Shown in pieces: positions 36,714 to 45,541 of a DNA stretch of 64,000 nt. Below the pieces are notes generated by a model. The model ran no database searches. It saw nothing but the letters and a program-made list of their open reading frames with translations, and was not told where the DNA came from. Source of the stretch: Bin87 sp965203195 (GTDB lineage Bacteria; Chloroflexota; Dehalococcoidia; Lucifugimonadales; UBA3495). Every line of letters begins with the position of its first letter. The stretch's first letter is position 1. Made by a program: the position numbers and the translations under genes. The stretch spans positions 2,170,001-2,234,000 of the forward strand of contig OZ241860.1 in assembly GCA_965203195.1 (NCBI GenBank), given 5' to 3'.

Positions 36714-39700
36714 CTACTGGCCGCCCGCCGCCGCCGCCGGCAGCTCAAACCGCACGATGTTCGCCAGCGTGTAACCCCCATCCGGCAGCAGCACAATCAG
36801 CAGCGCCACATAGGTCTGCCCCGCCGTCCGATCCGCGCAGGTATAGCTGGAAGCGCCCAGCCCCGCCAGCGTTTCCAGGCAGTAGTCGGTGTCATCGGCG
36901 GCGTTGACTACCACCGCTACCTGGGATGTGCCGGCCGCCGGCGGCGTCCAGGTCAACTCAATCGTACCCGGCGCGTCGGCCGGCGCGGACGCCGCCAGAT
37001 CCAGCACCGTCCCCGGCCGCAGGGCGTAGGCCGCCGCATAAGCCGCCTCCCCCGTCACGCCGCCCGCGCACACCCGGTCGCCCAGATCCCGCGCCCCAGC
37101 CAGCTCCGCCCAGCTCCCGCCGGCATAGCGCAGCAGCGTCAAAGCCGCCGCATCAGCCGCCGTCCGCAACTCATCGGACACCGGCAGGCAAATCTCCAAA
37201 CCGCCGGCCGGCCCCCGCGTCACCGCAACTCCCACCGCCGTCCCGATGCCAAACCCGGCCCCGGTAGCCATCGTAGGCGTATCCGCGCCCGCCGCCGCCA
37301 CCGTGGCCCGCGCCGCGCTGCCCGCCGGCCCGTACACGCTTACCCCCGCCGGCGCCCCCGGCCGGGTCGTGACAATCACCGGCGCCAGCCGGTCGTCCAC
37401 CGACACCAGCACATTCCCCCGCAGCCCATCGTACCCGCCGCCCTGCGCCGTCAGCCGCACGGTAGCTAACTCATCCCCGCTACCTTCGTCCACCCGGGCG
37501 CTGACCGACACCGCCTGACCCGTGTCCCAGTTGGCCGGCGTAAAGACCAGCGCCGCCGGCCGCGCGCTCACATCCGCGTTGTCACTGGCAATGGCTACGG
37601 TTACATTGGCCGTCGGCTGCGTGCCCAGCGTCACGCGGAACACGCCCGACCCGTTCTCAGTAATCGCCAACTCATCCGGCGCAATCACCAGCCCGGCCCG
37701 GTCGTCGTCCGTAACCGACACCATTACCTGCGCCGCCGCCGCCTCGTCATACCCGCCGCCGGACGCCGTGTGCGTCAGCGTGGCCGTATCCGCCGCCGCG
37801 TCATTGTCCGCCGCCGCGCTGACCGTCACCCACTGCGCCGTGTCCCAGTTGTCCGGCGTGAACGCCAGCGCCGCCGGCATTGCGGTCACATCGGAGTTAT
37901 CGCTGGCGATGGACACCGCCACAGCCCCGTCCGGCTCCGCCGCCAGCGCCACCGTGTACCGCCCGCTGCCGCCTTCGCGCAACTCCAGCGTGGCCACCGA
38001 CGCCGTCACCCCCGGATCCGGCGGCGGCGCGGTAGTGTCATTCACCGTCACGCCCACCGTGGCAATCACATCGTAATAATGCGCCCCGTTGGCCGTGTGG
38101 GTAATGACCACATTTTCGTCATCACGGTCATCATCAGCAGCGGCGGTTACGGTAATCGTCCGCGGCGCCATATCCAGCGGCTTCAGCGTCACTTCCGTAG
38201 GCGACACCGTAACATCGGGATTATCGCTGGCAATGGCGATGGTCACCGCCCCGGTGAGGATACGCGTGTCCAGCTCCACGGTGTAAGTGCCCGAACCGCC
38301 TTCATCTATAGTGAGGCTGCGCGGCACGAAGGCCAGGCGCGGCGGCACCGCCCGCCGCACGGTTACCGTGTAGGTGCACGCCTTGCCCCCCACATTCTCC
38401 TCATCACAGGGCGTTACCTCCTCAGCATCGTCCCCATTCGTCCCGTCCTCGGCCTCCAGACCCGGCGGCGTCACTACGATGACGATTTCGTTGCCCCGGT
38501 ACTTCAGCGGAACCTCCACCGCCGCACCGCTGCTCACCGCCGCCCCGTTCACCGTCAGCGTAGAATTGTCCAGCGCCGCCGGCGTCAGCGTCACGCTGCC
38601 AATCTGGTTGGCCACGCTGGCGCGGTAGGCGTAAGTGGAGCTGACGAAAGCCGGCGCCAGCCCCACCGCATCGCCCTCCGCATCCGTCAGCGACAGGGAC
38701 AGCAGCTGGTTGGGCAGCACCGCCTGCACGCGCACTTTCACCGTATCAGTGGCCGTGTAAGTCTGGCCGGTCTTGCCTACGGTCAGCGTGAACTCCAGCG
38801 TAGTGTCCTCCGTGAGGCCCGTGGGCGCCGTGAAAGTGGGCCTGGCGGTATTGGCGCCGGCAAGGTTCACGCGATGCGCGGCGGCGTTGGCGCCGGTCTG
38901 CGTCCAGGCGTGGGTCACCGCTGCGCCGCTGCGCAAGACGCCGCTGCCGCTGCCTTTCAGAACGCCACTGCCGCTGCCGTCCAGGGTCACCCTGGAACCG
39001 GAATAAACCTGCTGGCGGGCGCCGGCGTGGGCCCGCAGCCGCTGCGGGCCCACATCAAGACGACCGTACTTCAGCGCCGGATAGTCGCCGGCGCCGCCGA
39101 AGTCCCACGGGTCATCGTTGCCGGAAGCGTCGCCGGTATTGGCGTCATTGTCCACATCGCGGTTCCACTCGAAGTAGCGAGCAGAGCTGGTGGCGCCATA
39201 GGCCGTGGGCATTTGCAGCTCGGCGGTGGTATGGGCGCCTACCATGCTGATGCCGTTGTCTGGCCCGTTGACACGGCCGGAGCCAATATAGTCGTAGGTG
39301 GTGGTTTCCCGGTCCCAGTAACTGTTGGTGATGCTGCCCGGGTTCACTGAACCGAGCGCAGCTTGGCTGTTTCCCGCCAGTCCGCCGGCCTTGATGAAGG
39401 GGCATCTTTCCGCGCGCACGCCTTCGGGGACGGTAACGCGGCCCGTGGCGTAGCTGTCGGTGATGCCGCCGCCCGCTATCCGCCCCACCAGCGCGCCCGT
39501 AGAGTAGGGGGTGCCGGACCACGATTGACAAGCCTGGACTTCTGCACCAATAAGCCTGTCATGAGACGAATAGCTCGTAATGGCGTACCGGTTGACCACA
39601 TTCCCGGTGGCGTAGCTGGAAACAATGTTGGCAATTACCGCTTCTCCGACCAGGCCGCCGCAGTACTGATTGCCATCCTGGTGGCAGGAAACGTCCCCGG

Positions 39701-40757
39701 CCGCGTAGCTGGCGGTGATATGGGCGCCTAATGAGTACCCCAGCAGGCCGCCGCTCCAAGTAAAATTGGTATCCCGGGGTATGCCATCCCCGCCGAACTG
39801 AGTTTCTCCCCCCACTCCGCCGCGCTGCGGGTGATAGATGTTCACCGCGCAGCTGGCGGCGCTGCCGCTGATTGCGCCCTGAGAGCCGCGTCCCGCCAGA
39901 CAGCCGACATAGACAGAGGAGTGGCGGCCCGCGCCCTGGGTAAAGGTTACCCCGCCGCCGACAATCCGGGCGCCGTCAATCCGACCGCCGGTGCCCAGCA
40001 GTCCCGCCAGGCCGCCGACATAGCTGAGGCGTCTTTCCAGCGGGGGTGTCCCGGGAGGGGCGCCAAAGGGCGGAGCGTCATTCCCAATGGTGCCGGCGCG
40101 CCTAAAGGTGATTTGCGGGTTCCGCAGGTCCACATTGCGGATACGGCCCGACAACGCGGCGAACAGGGCGGCGAAGGTCAGGTTCTGGTCGCCGTCAATG
40201 ACGCGATTGATGCGCAGGTTGGAGATGCTGTGTCCGTTGCCCTCGAAGGTGGCCGTATAGTAGGCGACCAAGCCGAAGGAGGCGCTCTGCGAGGCCGCCC
40301 CGCTAATCACCGGCTGGCCAATGGGCATCCAGCCGGCGCCGCCGTTCCAGTAAGTTGGGTCGCCGGCGGCGGTAATCAGCCCATCGCCGTTTTCGTCAAA
40401 GTCCAGGTCGTTCATCAGCTCGTAGCCGATGCAAACACTGGGCGTAGGGGTGAGGTTGTCGTCGCTGTCGCAGCCGTTGGCGTTGGGCGCGTCGGTCTTG
40501 CGGCCGGGAAAGGCGCGGAGATAGGCGGCGGCGTCATCCGCGTCGGCGATTATCCCGTTGCCGTCCAGATCATAGCGGATGGCGTCCAGCTGGGCCAGGG
40601 TGGTGATGTCAATGAGCCCGTCGTCGTCCGTGTCGTAATCGGTGGTGGTCTGAGGGACAAAGGCGGCTTCGCTGGCGGCCGGCGCGCCCAGCAGCCCGCC
40701 GGCCACCACCGCCAGCGTGGCCAGCAGCAGCGCCAGGGCAGTGAGTCGCAGCGTCAT
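36714..40757 (-). CDS. Giant exported GLUG/REJ/cadherin-like/Calx-beta surface protein 2 (~1347 aa), poly-C tract at its 5' end
   Basis: A shorter paralog of the 24285-33467 product. ATG 40757 has AGGGGGTGG 4 nt upstream and a signal peptide (MTLRLTALALLLATLAVVAGG). It has one Asp-rich DYDTDDDGLIDITTLAQLD module with GLUG segments (~37-560), a REJ/PKD-like part (~582), a cadherin-like domain (~672-795), three Calx-beta-like domains (~795-1110) and the same C-terminus (YCLETLAGLGASSYTCADRTAG). An upstream in-frame ATG at 40841 (MLNPNRRLPALTAA, then Pro from the C tract) would add 28 residues in this 26-C state. No anchor motif is seen. Confidence 0.85.
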   Translation of the reverse strand: MTLRLTALALLLATLAVVAGGLLGAPAASEAAFVPQTTTDYDTDDDGLIDITTLAQLDAIRYDLDGNGIIADADDAAAYLRAFPGRKTDAPNANGCDSDDNLTPTPSVCIGYELMNDLDFDENGDGLITAAGDPTYWNGGAGWMPIGQPVISGAASQSASFGLVAYYTATFEGNGHSISNLRINRVIDGDQNLTFAALFAALSGRIRNVDLRNPQITFRRAGTIGNDAPPFGAPPGTPPLERRLSYVGGLAGLLGTGGRIDGARIVGGGVTFTQGAGRHSSVYVGCLAGRGSQGAISGSAASCAVNIYHPQRGGVGGETQFGGDGIPRDTNFTWSGGLLGYSLGAHITASYAAGDVSCHQDGNQYCGGLVGEAVIANIVSSYATGNVVNRYAITSYSSHDRLIGAEVQACQSWSGTPYSTGALVGRIAGGGITDSYATGRVTVPEGVRAERCPFIKAGGLAGNSQAALGSVNPGSITNSYWDRETTTYDYIGSGRVNGPDNGISMVGAHTTAELQMPTAYGATSSARYFEWNRDVDNDANTGDASGNDDPWDFGGAGDYPALKYGRLDVGPQRLRAHAGARQQVYSGSRVTLDGSGSGVLKGSGSGVLRSGAAVTHAWTQTGANAAAHRVNLAGANTARPTFTAPTGLTEDTTLEFTLTVGKTGQTYTATDTVKVRVQAVLPNQLLSLSLTDAEGDAVGLAPAFVSSTYAYRASVANQIGSVTLTPAALDNSTLTVNGAAVSSGAAVEVPLKYRGNEIVIVVTPPGLEAEDGTNGDDAEEVTPCDEENVGGKACTYTVTVRRAVPPRLAFVPRSLTIDEGGSGTYTVELDTRILTGAVTIAIASDNPDVTVSPTEVTLKPLDMAPRTITVTAAADDDRDDENVVITHTANGAHYYDVIATVGVTVNDTTAPPPDPGVTASVATLELREGGSGRYTVALAAEPDGAVAVSIASDNSDVTAMPAALAFTPDNWDTAQWVTVSAAADNDAAADTATLTHTASGGGYDEAAAAQVMVSVTDDDRAGLVIAPDELAITENGSGVFRVTLGTQPTANVTVAIASDNADVSARPAALVFTPANWDTGQAVSVSARVDEGSGDELATVRLTAQGGGYDGLRGNVLVSVDDRLAPVIVTTRPGAPAGVSVYGPAGSAARATVAAAGADTPTMATGAGFGIGTAVGVAVTRGPAGGLEICLPVSDELRTAADAAALTLLRYAGGSWAELAGARDLGDRVCAGGVTGEAAYAAAYALRPGTVLDLAASAPADAPGTIELTWTPPAAGTSQVAVVVNAADDTDYCLETLAGLGASSYTCADRTAGQTYVALLIVLLPDGGYTLANIVRFELPAAAAGGQ

Positions 40758-40775
40758 TTTGCCACCCCCTGTTGC

Positions 40776-40801
40776 GGGGGGGGGGGGGGGGGGGGGGGGG
40801 G
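40776..40801 (-). repeat. Homopolymer tract, 26 C on the coding (minus) strand
   Basis: Positioned as in the other giant gene, between ATG 40841 and the ribosome binding site of ATG 40757. With 26 C the two ATGs are 84 nt apart and in frame, so the tract reads as eight Pro codons. Length changes would switch the upstream frame off. The C run can also pair with GGGGG of the Shine-Dalgarno. Confidence 0.85.
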
Positions 40802-40907
40802 CAGCGGTTAGGGCGGGTAGGCGTCGGTTGGGGTTCAGCATTGTAGTTCGGCTCCGGGTGGCGGCGGCGCAACAAGGAGCGCCGCCACAGTATGCGCGTG
40901 GCGAGGT

Positions 40908-40937
40908 ATAATAAAACAAGCGCCCAACCGCTGGCAA
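40908..40937 (-). promoter_or_regulatory. Promoter of giant surface protein gene 2
   Basis: On the minus strand: TTGCCA (40937-40932), an 18-nt spacer and TATTAT (40913-40908), about 65 nt downstream of the PaREP1-like paralog 4 stop. Confidence 0.7.
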
Positions 40938-41001
40938 TAGGGGCCGGCGGCCGGGCGTGGCGTGTTTTGCGGGCCTGCTGCTGGGCGCCGGCCGGGAGCG
41001 T

Positions 41002-41454
41002 CTAGGGGCTACGGCCGCCCGGCCCGAACAGTTCGTAAAGCCGTTCCGAAAGCTCCTCGCAGAGTATCAGGCCGGCAATGACCTCATACTCAGGTGACCT
41101 GTTCTCGTAGAAGTTGGAGTGCAGGTTGCGAGCAACGACAAAAGAGTTGGCAATCCAGCGCTGGGTTTCCATATCGCCGGCGTCGCCCACCAGTTGCGCC
41201 AGTTCGCCCACCACCATCCAGATGGCGCGGTGGGAGTGGATGATGCGTCCGTGGTGGGCGCTGATGGCCTTGACCGTTTCCGCCACCAAGCCCCACGCCT
41301 TGTTGGATGCCTGAGGCAGGTCGCCTTTGTCCAGATGTTCCCAGGCGCTGGCGCGGAAATCCTGGGCCATGCCGGCGTATTTCTGCGCGGAGCAACCGGC
41401 GTCAATGTCGGGGGCGGGGTAGAACGCGGTGGCGTTGGCAGTGGCGGTAGTCAT
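41002..41454 (-). CDS. PaREP1/HEPN-like protein, paralog 4 (internal deletion)
   Basis: 150 residues from ATG 41454 (GGAGG ~9 nt upstream). It shares the core KYAGMAQDFRASAWEHLDKGDLPQASNK and the ending ELSERLYELFGPGG with the other paralogs. About 20 residues after PDIDA are missing: the copy jumps straight to GCSAQKY, consistent with a deletion between short repeats. It precedes the second giant surface gene just as paralog 1 precedes the first. Confidence 0.68.
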   Translation of the reverse strand: MTTATANATAFYPAPDIDAGCSAQKYAGMAQDFRASAWEHLDKGDLPQASNKAWGLVAETVKAISAHHGRIIHSHRAIWMVVGELAQLVGDAGDMETQRWIANSFVVARNLHSNFYENRSPEYEVIAGLILCEELSERLYELFGPGGRSP

Positions 41455-41546
41455 TTTTAGGATGCCTCCAGGCGCCGGCGTTGCTATGGCTCCGTAAGCG
41501 CCGCGGCGCGGGCCAGCGCGGCGGTTTGGCAATCAAGGCGTGGCGC

Positions 41547-41576
41547 ATAATACACCGGGCGCCTAATGGCCGGCAA
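41547..41576 (-). promoter_or_regulatory. Promoter of PaREP1-like paralog 4
   Basis: On the minus strand: TTGCCG (41576-41571), an 18-nt spacer and TATTAT (41552-41547). Sequence around it (ACTATTGCCGGCCAT) resembles the promoter at 33640-33669. Confidence 0.65.
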
Positions 41577-41640
41577 TAGTGGGCGTGGGCGGGCGCTTTG
41601 GCGCTGCCGAGGGGCGGGCCGGCTGGGGGTGGGGGTTATG

Positions 41641-41697
41641 TCCGTCGGTCCGGAACAGTTGGTAAAGCCGCCGGGAGAGTTCCTGGCCTGGGATGAG
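41641..41697 (-). pseudogene. C-terminal remnant of a fifth PaREP1-like paralog
   Basis: A minus-strand frame reads GQELSRRLYQLFRTDG, matching the ending EQLSRRLYELFWPDG of paralog 1, and nothing upstream of it matches. It lies ~65 nt before a promoter of the same family as those of the intact copies. The duplicated unit therefore appears to begin inside the 3' end of a paralog gene. Confidence 0.6.
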
Positions 41698-41747
41698 GCC
41701 GACACGGCCCAGGTTCGCCGGCGCTGTTGGGCTTGCGTCCGCGGCAG

Positions 41748-41783
41748 GGCCAAAAAATCCGATGCCGGCGCGTGTTGAAAATG
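41748..41783 (-). repeat. Dispersed ~34-bp repeat, copy A
   Basis: On the minus strand it reads CATTTTCAACACGCGCCGGC followed by ATCGG, TTTT and GGCC. The same sequence with minor changes is at 54304-54337 (+); a partial form (CATTTTCAGCGCGCGCCGGC) is at 36655-36674. Origin unknown. Confidence 0.55.
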
Positions 41784-41934
41784 CCCGCGCTCCCGGCAAG
41801 GGGTGTTCCTGGCTTTTATTTCCGTTCCCGAAAGCGCCCGGCCACGCCGGCCCGGCGCCTACTATGACGCCCGGCGACCGGTTATAATGAACGGCATCAT
41901 CCCGCGCCCTTGCGCCTGGCCGGAGTCTGCCCTG

Positions 41935-43119
41935 ATGCCCATATCCCAGTATGTCAGCCGCTCAATGGAGGAAGGCGGGTGGATTCGCCGTATGTTTGAG
42001 GTGGGCATTGCCCTGAAAGCGCAGTACGGCGCGGAAAACGTCTTTGACCTGTCGCTGGGCAATCCCGTTATGGAGCCGCCGCCGGAGTTTCACGCGGAAC
42101 TGCGCCGCCTCGCCATGACCCCCGAACCGGGGATGCACCGCTATATGCCCAACGCCGGCTACCCCGAAACGCGGCAGGCCGTGGCCGACGGCCTGTCCGC
42201 CGAAACCGGGCTGCCTTTCAGCGCCGGCGACATCGTGATGACCTGCGGGGCCGCCGGCGCCGCCAATGTCGTCCTCCGCGCCATTCTTAACCCCGGCGAT
42301 GAGGTCATCATCCTGTCGCCATTTTTCGGCGAATATGTCTATTACATACGGAACCACAACGGCGCGCCGGTCATCGTCCCCACCAACGCCGAGTTCGGGC
42401 TGGATCTGGACGCGATTGACGCCGCCATCACGGAGCGCACGCGGGCGATTATCCTGAACTCGCCCAACAACCCGTCCGGCGTGGTCTATCCGGCGGCGGA
42501 CATTGCGGCGCTGGCCGATTTGCTGGCGCAGGCGGAACGGCGGCACAGCTCCGAGATTTTCATCATCAGCGACGAACCTTACCGCCGCATCATTTACGAC
42601 GGGCTGACCTACCCGCCGGTCTTTCCCCATTACGCGCGCGCCATTGTGGTCAACTCGCACGCCAAGGATCTGGGGCTGCCCGGCGAGCGCATCGGCCATA
42701 TCGCCGTGCATCCCGATTACGCCGGCAAGGCCGAGCTGGTGGACGGCCTGGTGTTCTGCAACCGGGTGCTGGGCTTCGTCAACGCCCCGGCGCTGATGCA
42801 GCGTGTGGTGCGCGCCGTCCAGGACGCGTCGGTGGATGTGGGCGAATACCAGCGCAAGCGCGATTTTCTGTACGGCCGGCTGACCGGAATGGGCTACCGG
42901 ATTGTCAAACCGCAGGGGGCGTTTTACCTGTTCCCCCAATCGCCGCTGGCCGATGACGAAGCCTTTGTGGCGGCGTTGCAGGAATACAATGTGCTGGTGG
43001 TGCCGGGCAAGGGGTTCGGCGCGCCGGGCCACTTTCGCATCTCCTACTGCCTGGAGGATTGGGCGCTGGAGGGGGCAATGGACGGGTTTGCCCGGGCGGC
43101 CGAACGGTATCTGCGCTAG
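41935..43119 (+). CDS. Class I/II PLP-dependent aminotransferase
   Basis: 394 residues, fold type I aminotransferase. NSPNNPSGVVY, ISDEPYRRIIYDG and the Schiff-base lysine in NSHAKDLGLPGERIGHIAV are intact; the substrate-binding Arg lies in FRISYCLED. The substrate cannot be assigned from motifs. ATG 41935 is preferred because CGGAG lies ~11 nt upstream; the ATG at 41887 falls inside TATAAT (41883-41888), which probably serves as the -10 box. It is followed convergently by the Uma2 array, with overlap of the two stop regions. Confidence 0.9.
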   Translation: MPISQYVSRSMEEGGWIRRMFEVGIALKAQYGAENVFDLSLGNPVMEPPPEFHAELRRLAMTPEPGMHRYMPNAGYPETRQAVADGLSAETGLPFSAGDIVMTCGAAGAANVVLRAILNPGDEVIILSPFFGEYVYYIRNHNGAPVIVPTNAEFGLDLDAIDAAITERTRAIILNSPNNPSGVVYPAADIAALADLLAQAERRHSSEIFIISDEPYRRIIYDGLTYPPVFPHYARAIVVNSHAKDLGLPGERIGHIAVHPDYAGKAELVDGLVFCNRVLGFVNAPALMQRVVRAVQDASVDVGEYQRKRDFLYGRLTGMGYRIVKPQGAFYLFPQSPLADDEAFVAALQEYNVLVVPGKGFGAPGHFRISYCLEDWALEGAMDGFARAAERYLR

Positions 43120-43700
43120 ACCGGCTCCGGCATCAGGGCGAAAATCGGTCCCAGCTCAATGGCTACGCCCGGCATCGCAGCGGAGGTCAGAATATCATCT
43201 GCTCCGTACACCTGCGCCAGTGTTAGCCTCTGCCCGTCGCCGATGTATTTGGCGACGGTGCGGGCGCGCAGGTCGGCAACCCACATCTCCCGGACGCCGT
43301 TGCGGGCATAGACGGGCAGCTTTACGGCCAGGTCCCGCTGCCGGGTCGATTCGGACAGTACTTCCACCACCACATCGGGGGCGCCGGTGATACCGTGGCC
43401 GTCAAAGATGTGCCGCCGGGCGTGGGACACAAACAGCAAATCCGGCTGAAAGGTGTTGTGCTCATCCAGTGCCACATCAAAGGGCGCCAGACGAAGTATG
43501 CCGGCATCGGGGCCAATTTGGGAACGCAGCGCGTAGTACAGTTCGCCGATAAACGCCTGGTGGGCATCGTTGGGGCCGGCCATTGCGATCAGTTCCCCCT
43601 CAATGAGCTGGTAGCGCCGGCCCCGGTGTGATGGGGGCGTCAGCGTCATATAATCCGCGCCGGTGAGCTTGACGCGGGGTTTCGTTGTCGTGGGCAGCAT
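43116..43700 (-). CDS. Uma2-family (DUF820) putative nuclease, array copy 1
   Basis: 194 residues of the Uma2 family, a PD-(D/E)XK-type fold: GRRYQLIEGELIAMAGPNDAHQ, FQPDLLFVS, APDVVVEVLSESTRQRDLAVKLPVYARNGVREMWV. Conserved Asp, Glu and Lys are present. Last gene of a seven-gene tandem array and the most divergent: its variable segment is ELYYALRSQIGPDAG. Overlaps the aminotransferase stop by 4 nt. Start 43700 follows GGAGAGGA in a 19-nt spacer. Cellular role of the family is unknown. Confidence 0.85.
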   Translation of the reverse strand: MLPTTTKPRVKLTGADYMTLTPPSHRGRRYQLIEGELIAMAGPNDAHQAFIGELYYALRSQIGPDAGILRLAPFDVALDEHNTFQPDLLFVSHARRHIFDGHGITGAPDVVVEVLSESTRQRDLAVKLPVYARNGVREMWVADLRARTVAKYIGDGQRLTLAQVYGADDILTSAAMPGVAIELGPIFALMPEPV

Positions 43701-43719
43701 AGTGGGTTCCTCTCCTCCG

Positions 43720-44307
43720 TCAGGCCGCGAGCGGAATCAGCGCAAAGATGGGCGCCAGGTCGATAGCCACGCCAGGCATCGCATCGGAAGTCAGAATATC
43801 ATCGGCCCCGTACACCTGCGCCAGCGTTAGCGTCCGCCCGTCGCCGATGTACTTGGCGACGGTGCGGGCGCGCAAGTCGGCAACCCACATTTCGCGGACG
43901 CCGTTGCGGGCATAGACGGGCAGTTTCACGGCCAGATCCCGCTGCCGGGTCGATTCGGACAACACTTCCACCACCACATCGGGAGCCCCGGTGACGCCGT
44001 GGCCGTCAAAGATATGCCGCCGGGCGTGGGACACAAACAGCAAATCCGGCTGAAAGGTGTTGTGCTCGTCAATCGCCACATCGTAAGGCGAAATGCGAAC
44101 TTCCCCTATGCCCAGCTGGTCCGTTTGCAGCGCGAGTTGTATGTAGAGGCGCCCGGTGAAAACCTGGTGGGCATCGTTGGGGCCGGCCATTTTGATCAGT
44201 TCCCCCTCAATGAGCTGGTAGCGCCGGCCCCGGTGTGATGGGGGCGTCAGCGTCATATAATCCGCGCCGGTGAGCTTGACGCGGGGTTTCGTTGTCGCGG
44301 GCAACAT
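43720..44307 (-). CDS. Uma2-family putative nuclease, array copy 2
   Basis: 195 residues, nearly identical to its neighbours outside the variable block (~55-80), which here is type B (RLYIQLALQTDQLGIGEVRI). The catalytic-type residues in PDLLFVS and PDVVVEVLSEST are intact. 19 nt upstream of copy 1 with a Shine-Dalgarno in the gap. Confidence 0.85.
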   Translation of the reverse strand: MLPATTKPRVKLTGADYMTLTPPSHRGRRYQLIEGELIKMAGPNDAHQVFTGRLYIQLALQTDQLGIGEVRISPYDVAIDEHNTFQPDLLFVSHARRHIFDGHGVTGAPDVVVEVLSESTRQRDLAVKLPVYARNGVREMWVADLRARTVAKYIGDGRTLTLAQVYGADDILTSDAMPGVAIDLAPIFALIPLAA

Positions 44308-44326
44308 AGTGGGTTCCTCCCCTACA

Positions 44327-44914
44327 TCAGGCCGTGGGCGGAATCAGCGCAAAGATGGGCGCCAGGTTGATGGCTACGCCGGGCATCGCTTCCGAGGTCA
44401 GAATATCATCTGCCCCGTACACCTGCGCCAGCGTTAGCGTCCGCCCGTCGCCGGTGTATTTGGCGACAGTTCTGGCGCGCAGGTCGGCAACCCACATTTC
44501 CCGGACGCCGTTGCGGGCATAGACGGGCAGTTTCACGGCCAGGTCCCGCTGTCGGGTCGATTCGGACAGTACCTCCACCACCACATCAGGGGCGCCGGTG
44601 ACGCCGTGGCCGTCAAAGATCTGCCGCCGCGCGTGGGACACAAACAGCAAATCCGGCTGAAAGGTGTTGTGCTCGTCAATGGCGACATCAAAGGGCGCAA
44701 TCCTGGCTTCACCGATGTTCAGCGCGCGGGTCTGCGTCCTGACCTCAACGAATAAATCGCCGGTAAAAACCTGGTGGGCATCGTTGGGGCCGGCCATTTC
44801 AATCAGTTCCCCCTCAATAAGCTGGTAGCGCCGGCCCCGATGCGATGGGGGCGTCAGCGTCATATAATCCGCGCCGGTGAGCTTGACGCGGGGTTTCGTT
44901 GTTGTAGGCAGCAT
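44327..44914 (-). CDS. Uma2-family putative nuclease, array copy 3
   Basis: 195 residues. The variable block is type A (DLFVEVRTQTRALNIGEARI). Minor changes elsewhere: RRQIFDGHG instead of RRHIFDGHG, and an end of NLAPIFALIPPTA. 19-nt spacing to both neighbours. Confidence 0.85.
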   Translation of the reverse strand: MLPTTTKPRVKLTGADYMTLTPPSHRGRRYQLIEGELIEMAGPNDAHQVFTGDLFVEVRTQTRALNIGEARIAPFDVAIDEHNTFQPDLLFVSHARRQIFDGHGVTGAPDVVVEVLSESTRQRDLAVKLPVYARNGVREMWVADLRARTVAKYTGDGRTLTLAQVYGADDILTSEAMPGVAINLAPIFALIPPTA

Positions 44915-44933
44915 AGCGGGTTCCTCTCCTCCG

Positions 44934-45521
44934 TCAGGCCGTGGGCGGAATCAGCGCAAAGATGGGCGCCAGGTTGATGGCTACGCCGGGCATCGCAGCG
45001 CAAGTCAGAATATCATCGGCCCCGTACACCTGCGCCAGCGTTAGCGTCTGCCCGTCGCTGATGTATTTGGCGACGGTGCGGGCGCGCAGGTCGGCAACCC
45101 ACATTTCCCGGACGCCGTTGCGGGCATAGACGGGCAGCTTCACGGCCAGGTCCCGCTGCCGGGTCGATTCGGACAGTACCTCCACCACCACATCGGGGGC
45201 GCCGGTGATACCGTGGCCGTCAAAGATATGCCGCCGCGCGTGGGACACAAACAGCAAATCCGGCTGAAAGGTGTTGTGCTCGTCAATCGCCACATCGTAA
45301 GGCGAAATGTGAACTTCCCCTATGCCCAGCCGGTCCGTTTGCAGCGCGAGTTGTATGTAGAGGCGCCCGGTGAAAACCTGGTGCGGATGGTTGGGGCCGG
45401 CCATTTCAATCAGTTCCCCCTCAATGAGCTGGTAGCGCCGGCCCCGATGCGATGGGGGCGTCAGCGTCATATAGTCCGCGCCGGTGAGCTTGACGCGGGG
45501 TTTCGTTGTCGTGGGCAGCAT
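44934..45521 (-). CDS. Uma2-family putative nuclease, array copy 4
   Basis: 195 residues. Variable block type B with private changes (GPNHPHQ, TDRLGIGEVHI), and ISDGQTLTL, LTCAAMPG near the end. Active-site segments are intact. Confidence 0.85.
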   Translation of the reverse strand: MLPTTTKPRVKLTGADYMTLTPPSHRGRRYQLIEGELIEMAGPNHPHQVFTGRLYIQLALQTDRLGIGEVHISPYDVAIDEHNTFQPDLLFVSHARRHIFDGHGITGAPDVVVEVLSESTRQRDLAVKLPVYARNGVREMWVADLRARTVAKYISDGQTLTLAQVYGADDILTCAAMPGVAINLAPIFALIPPTA

Positions 45522-45541
45522 AGCGGGGTTCCCCTCCTCCG

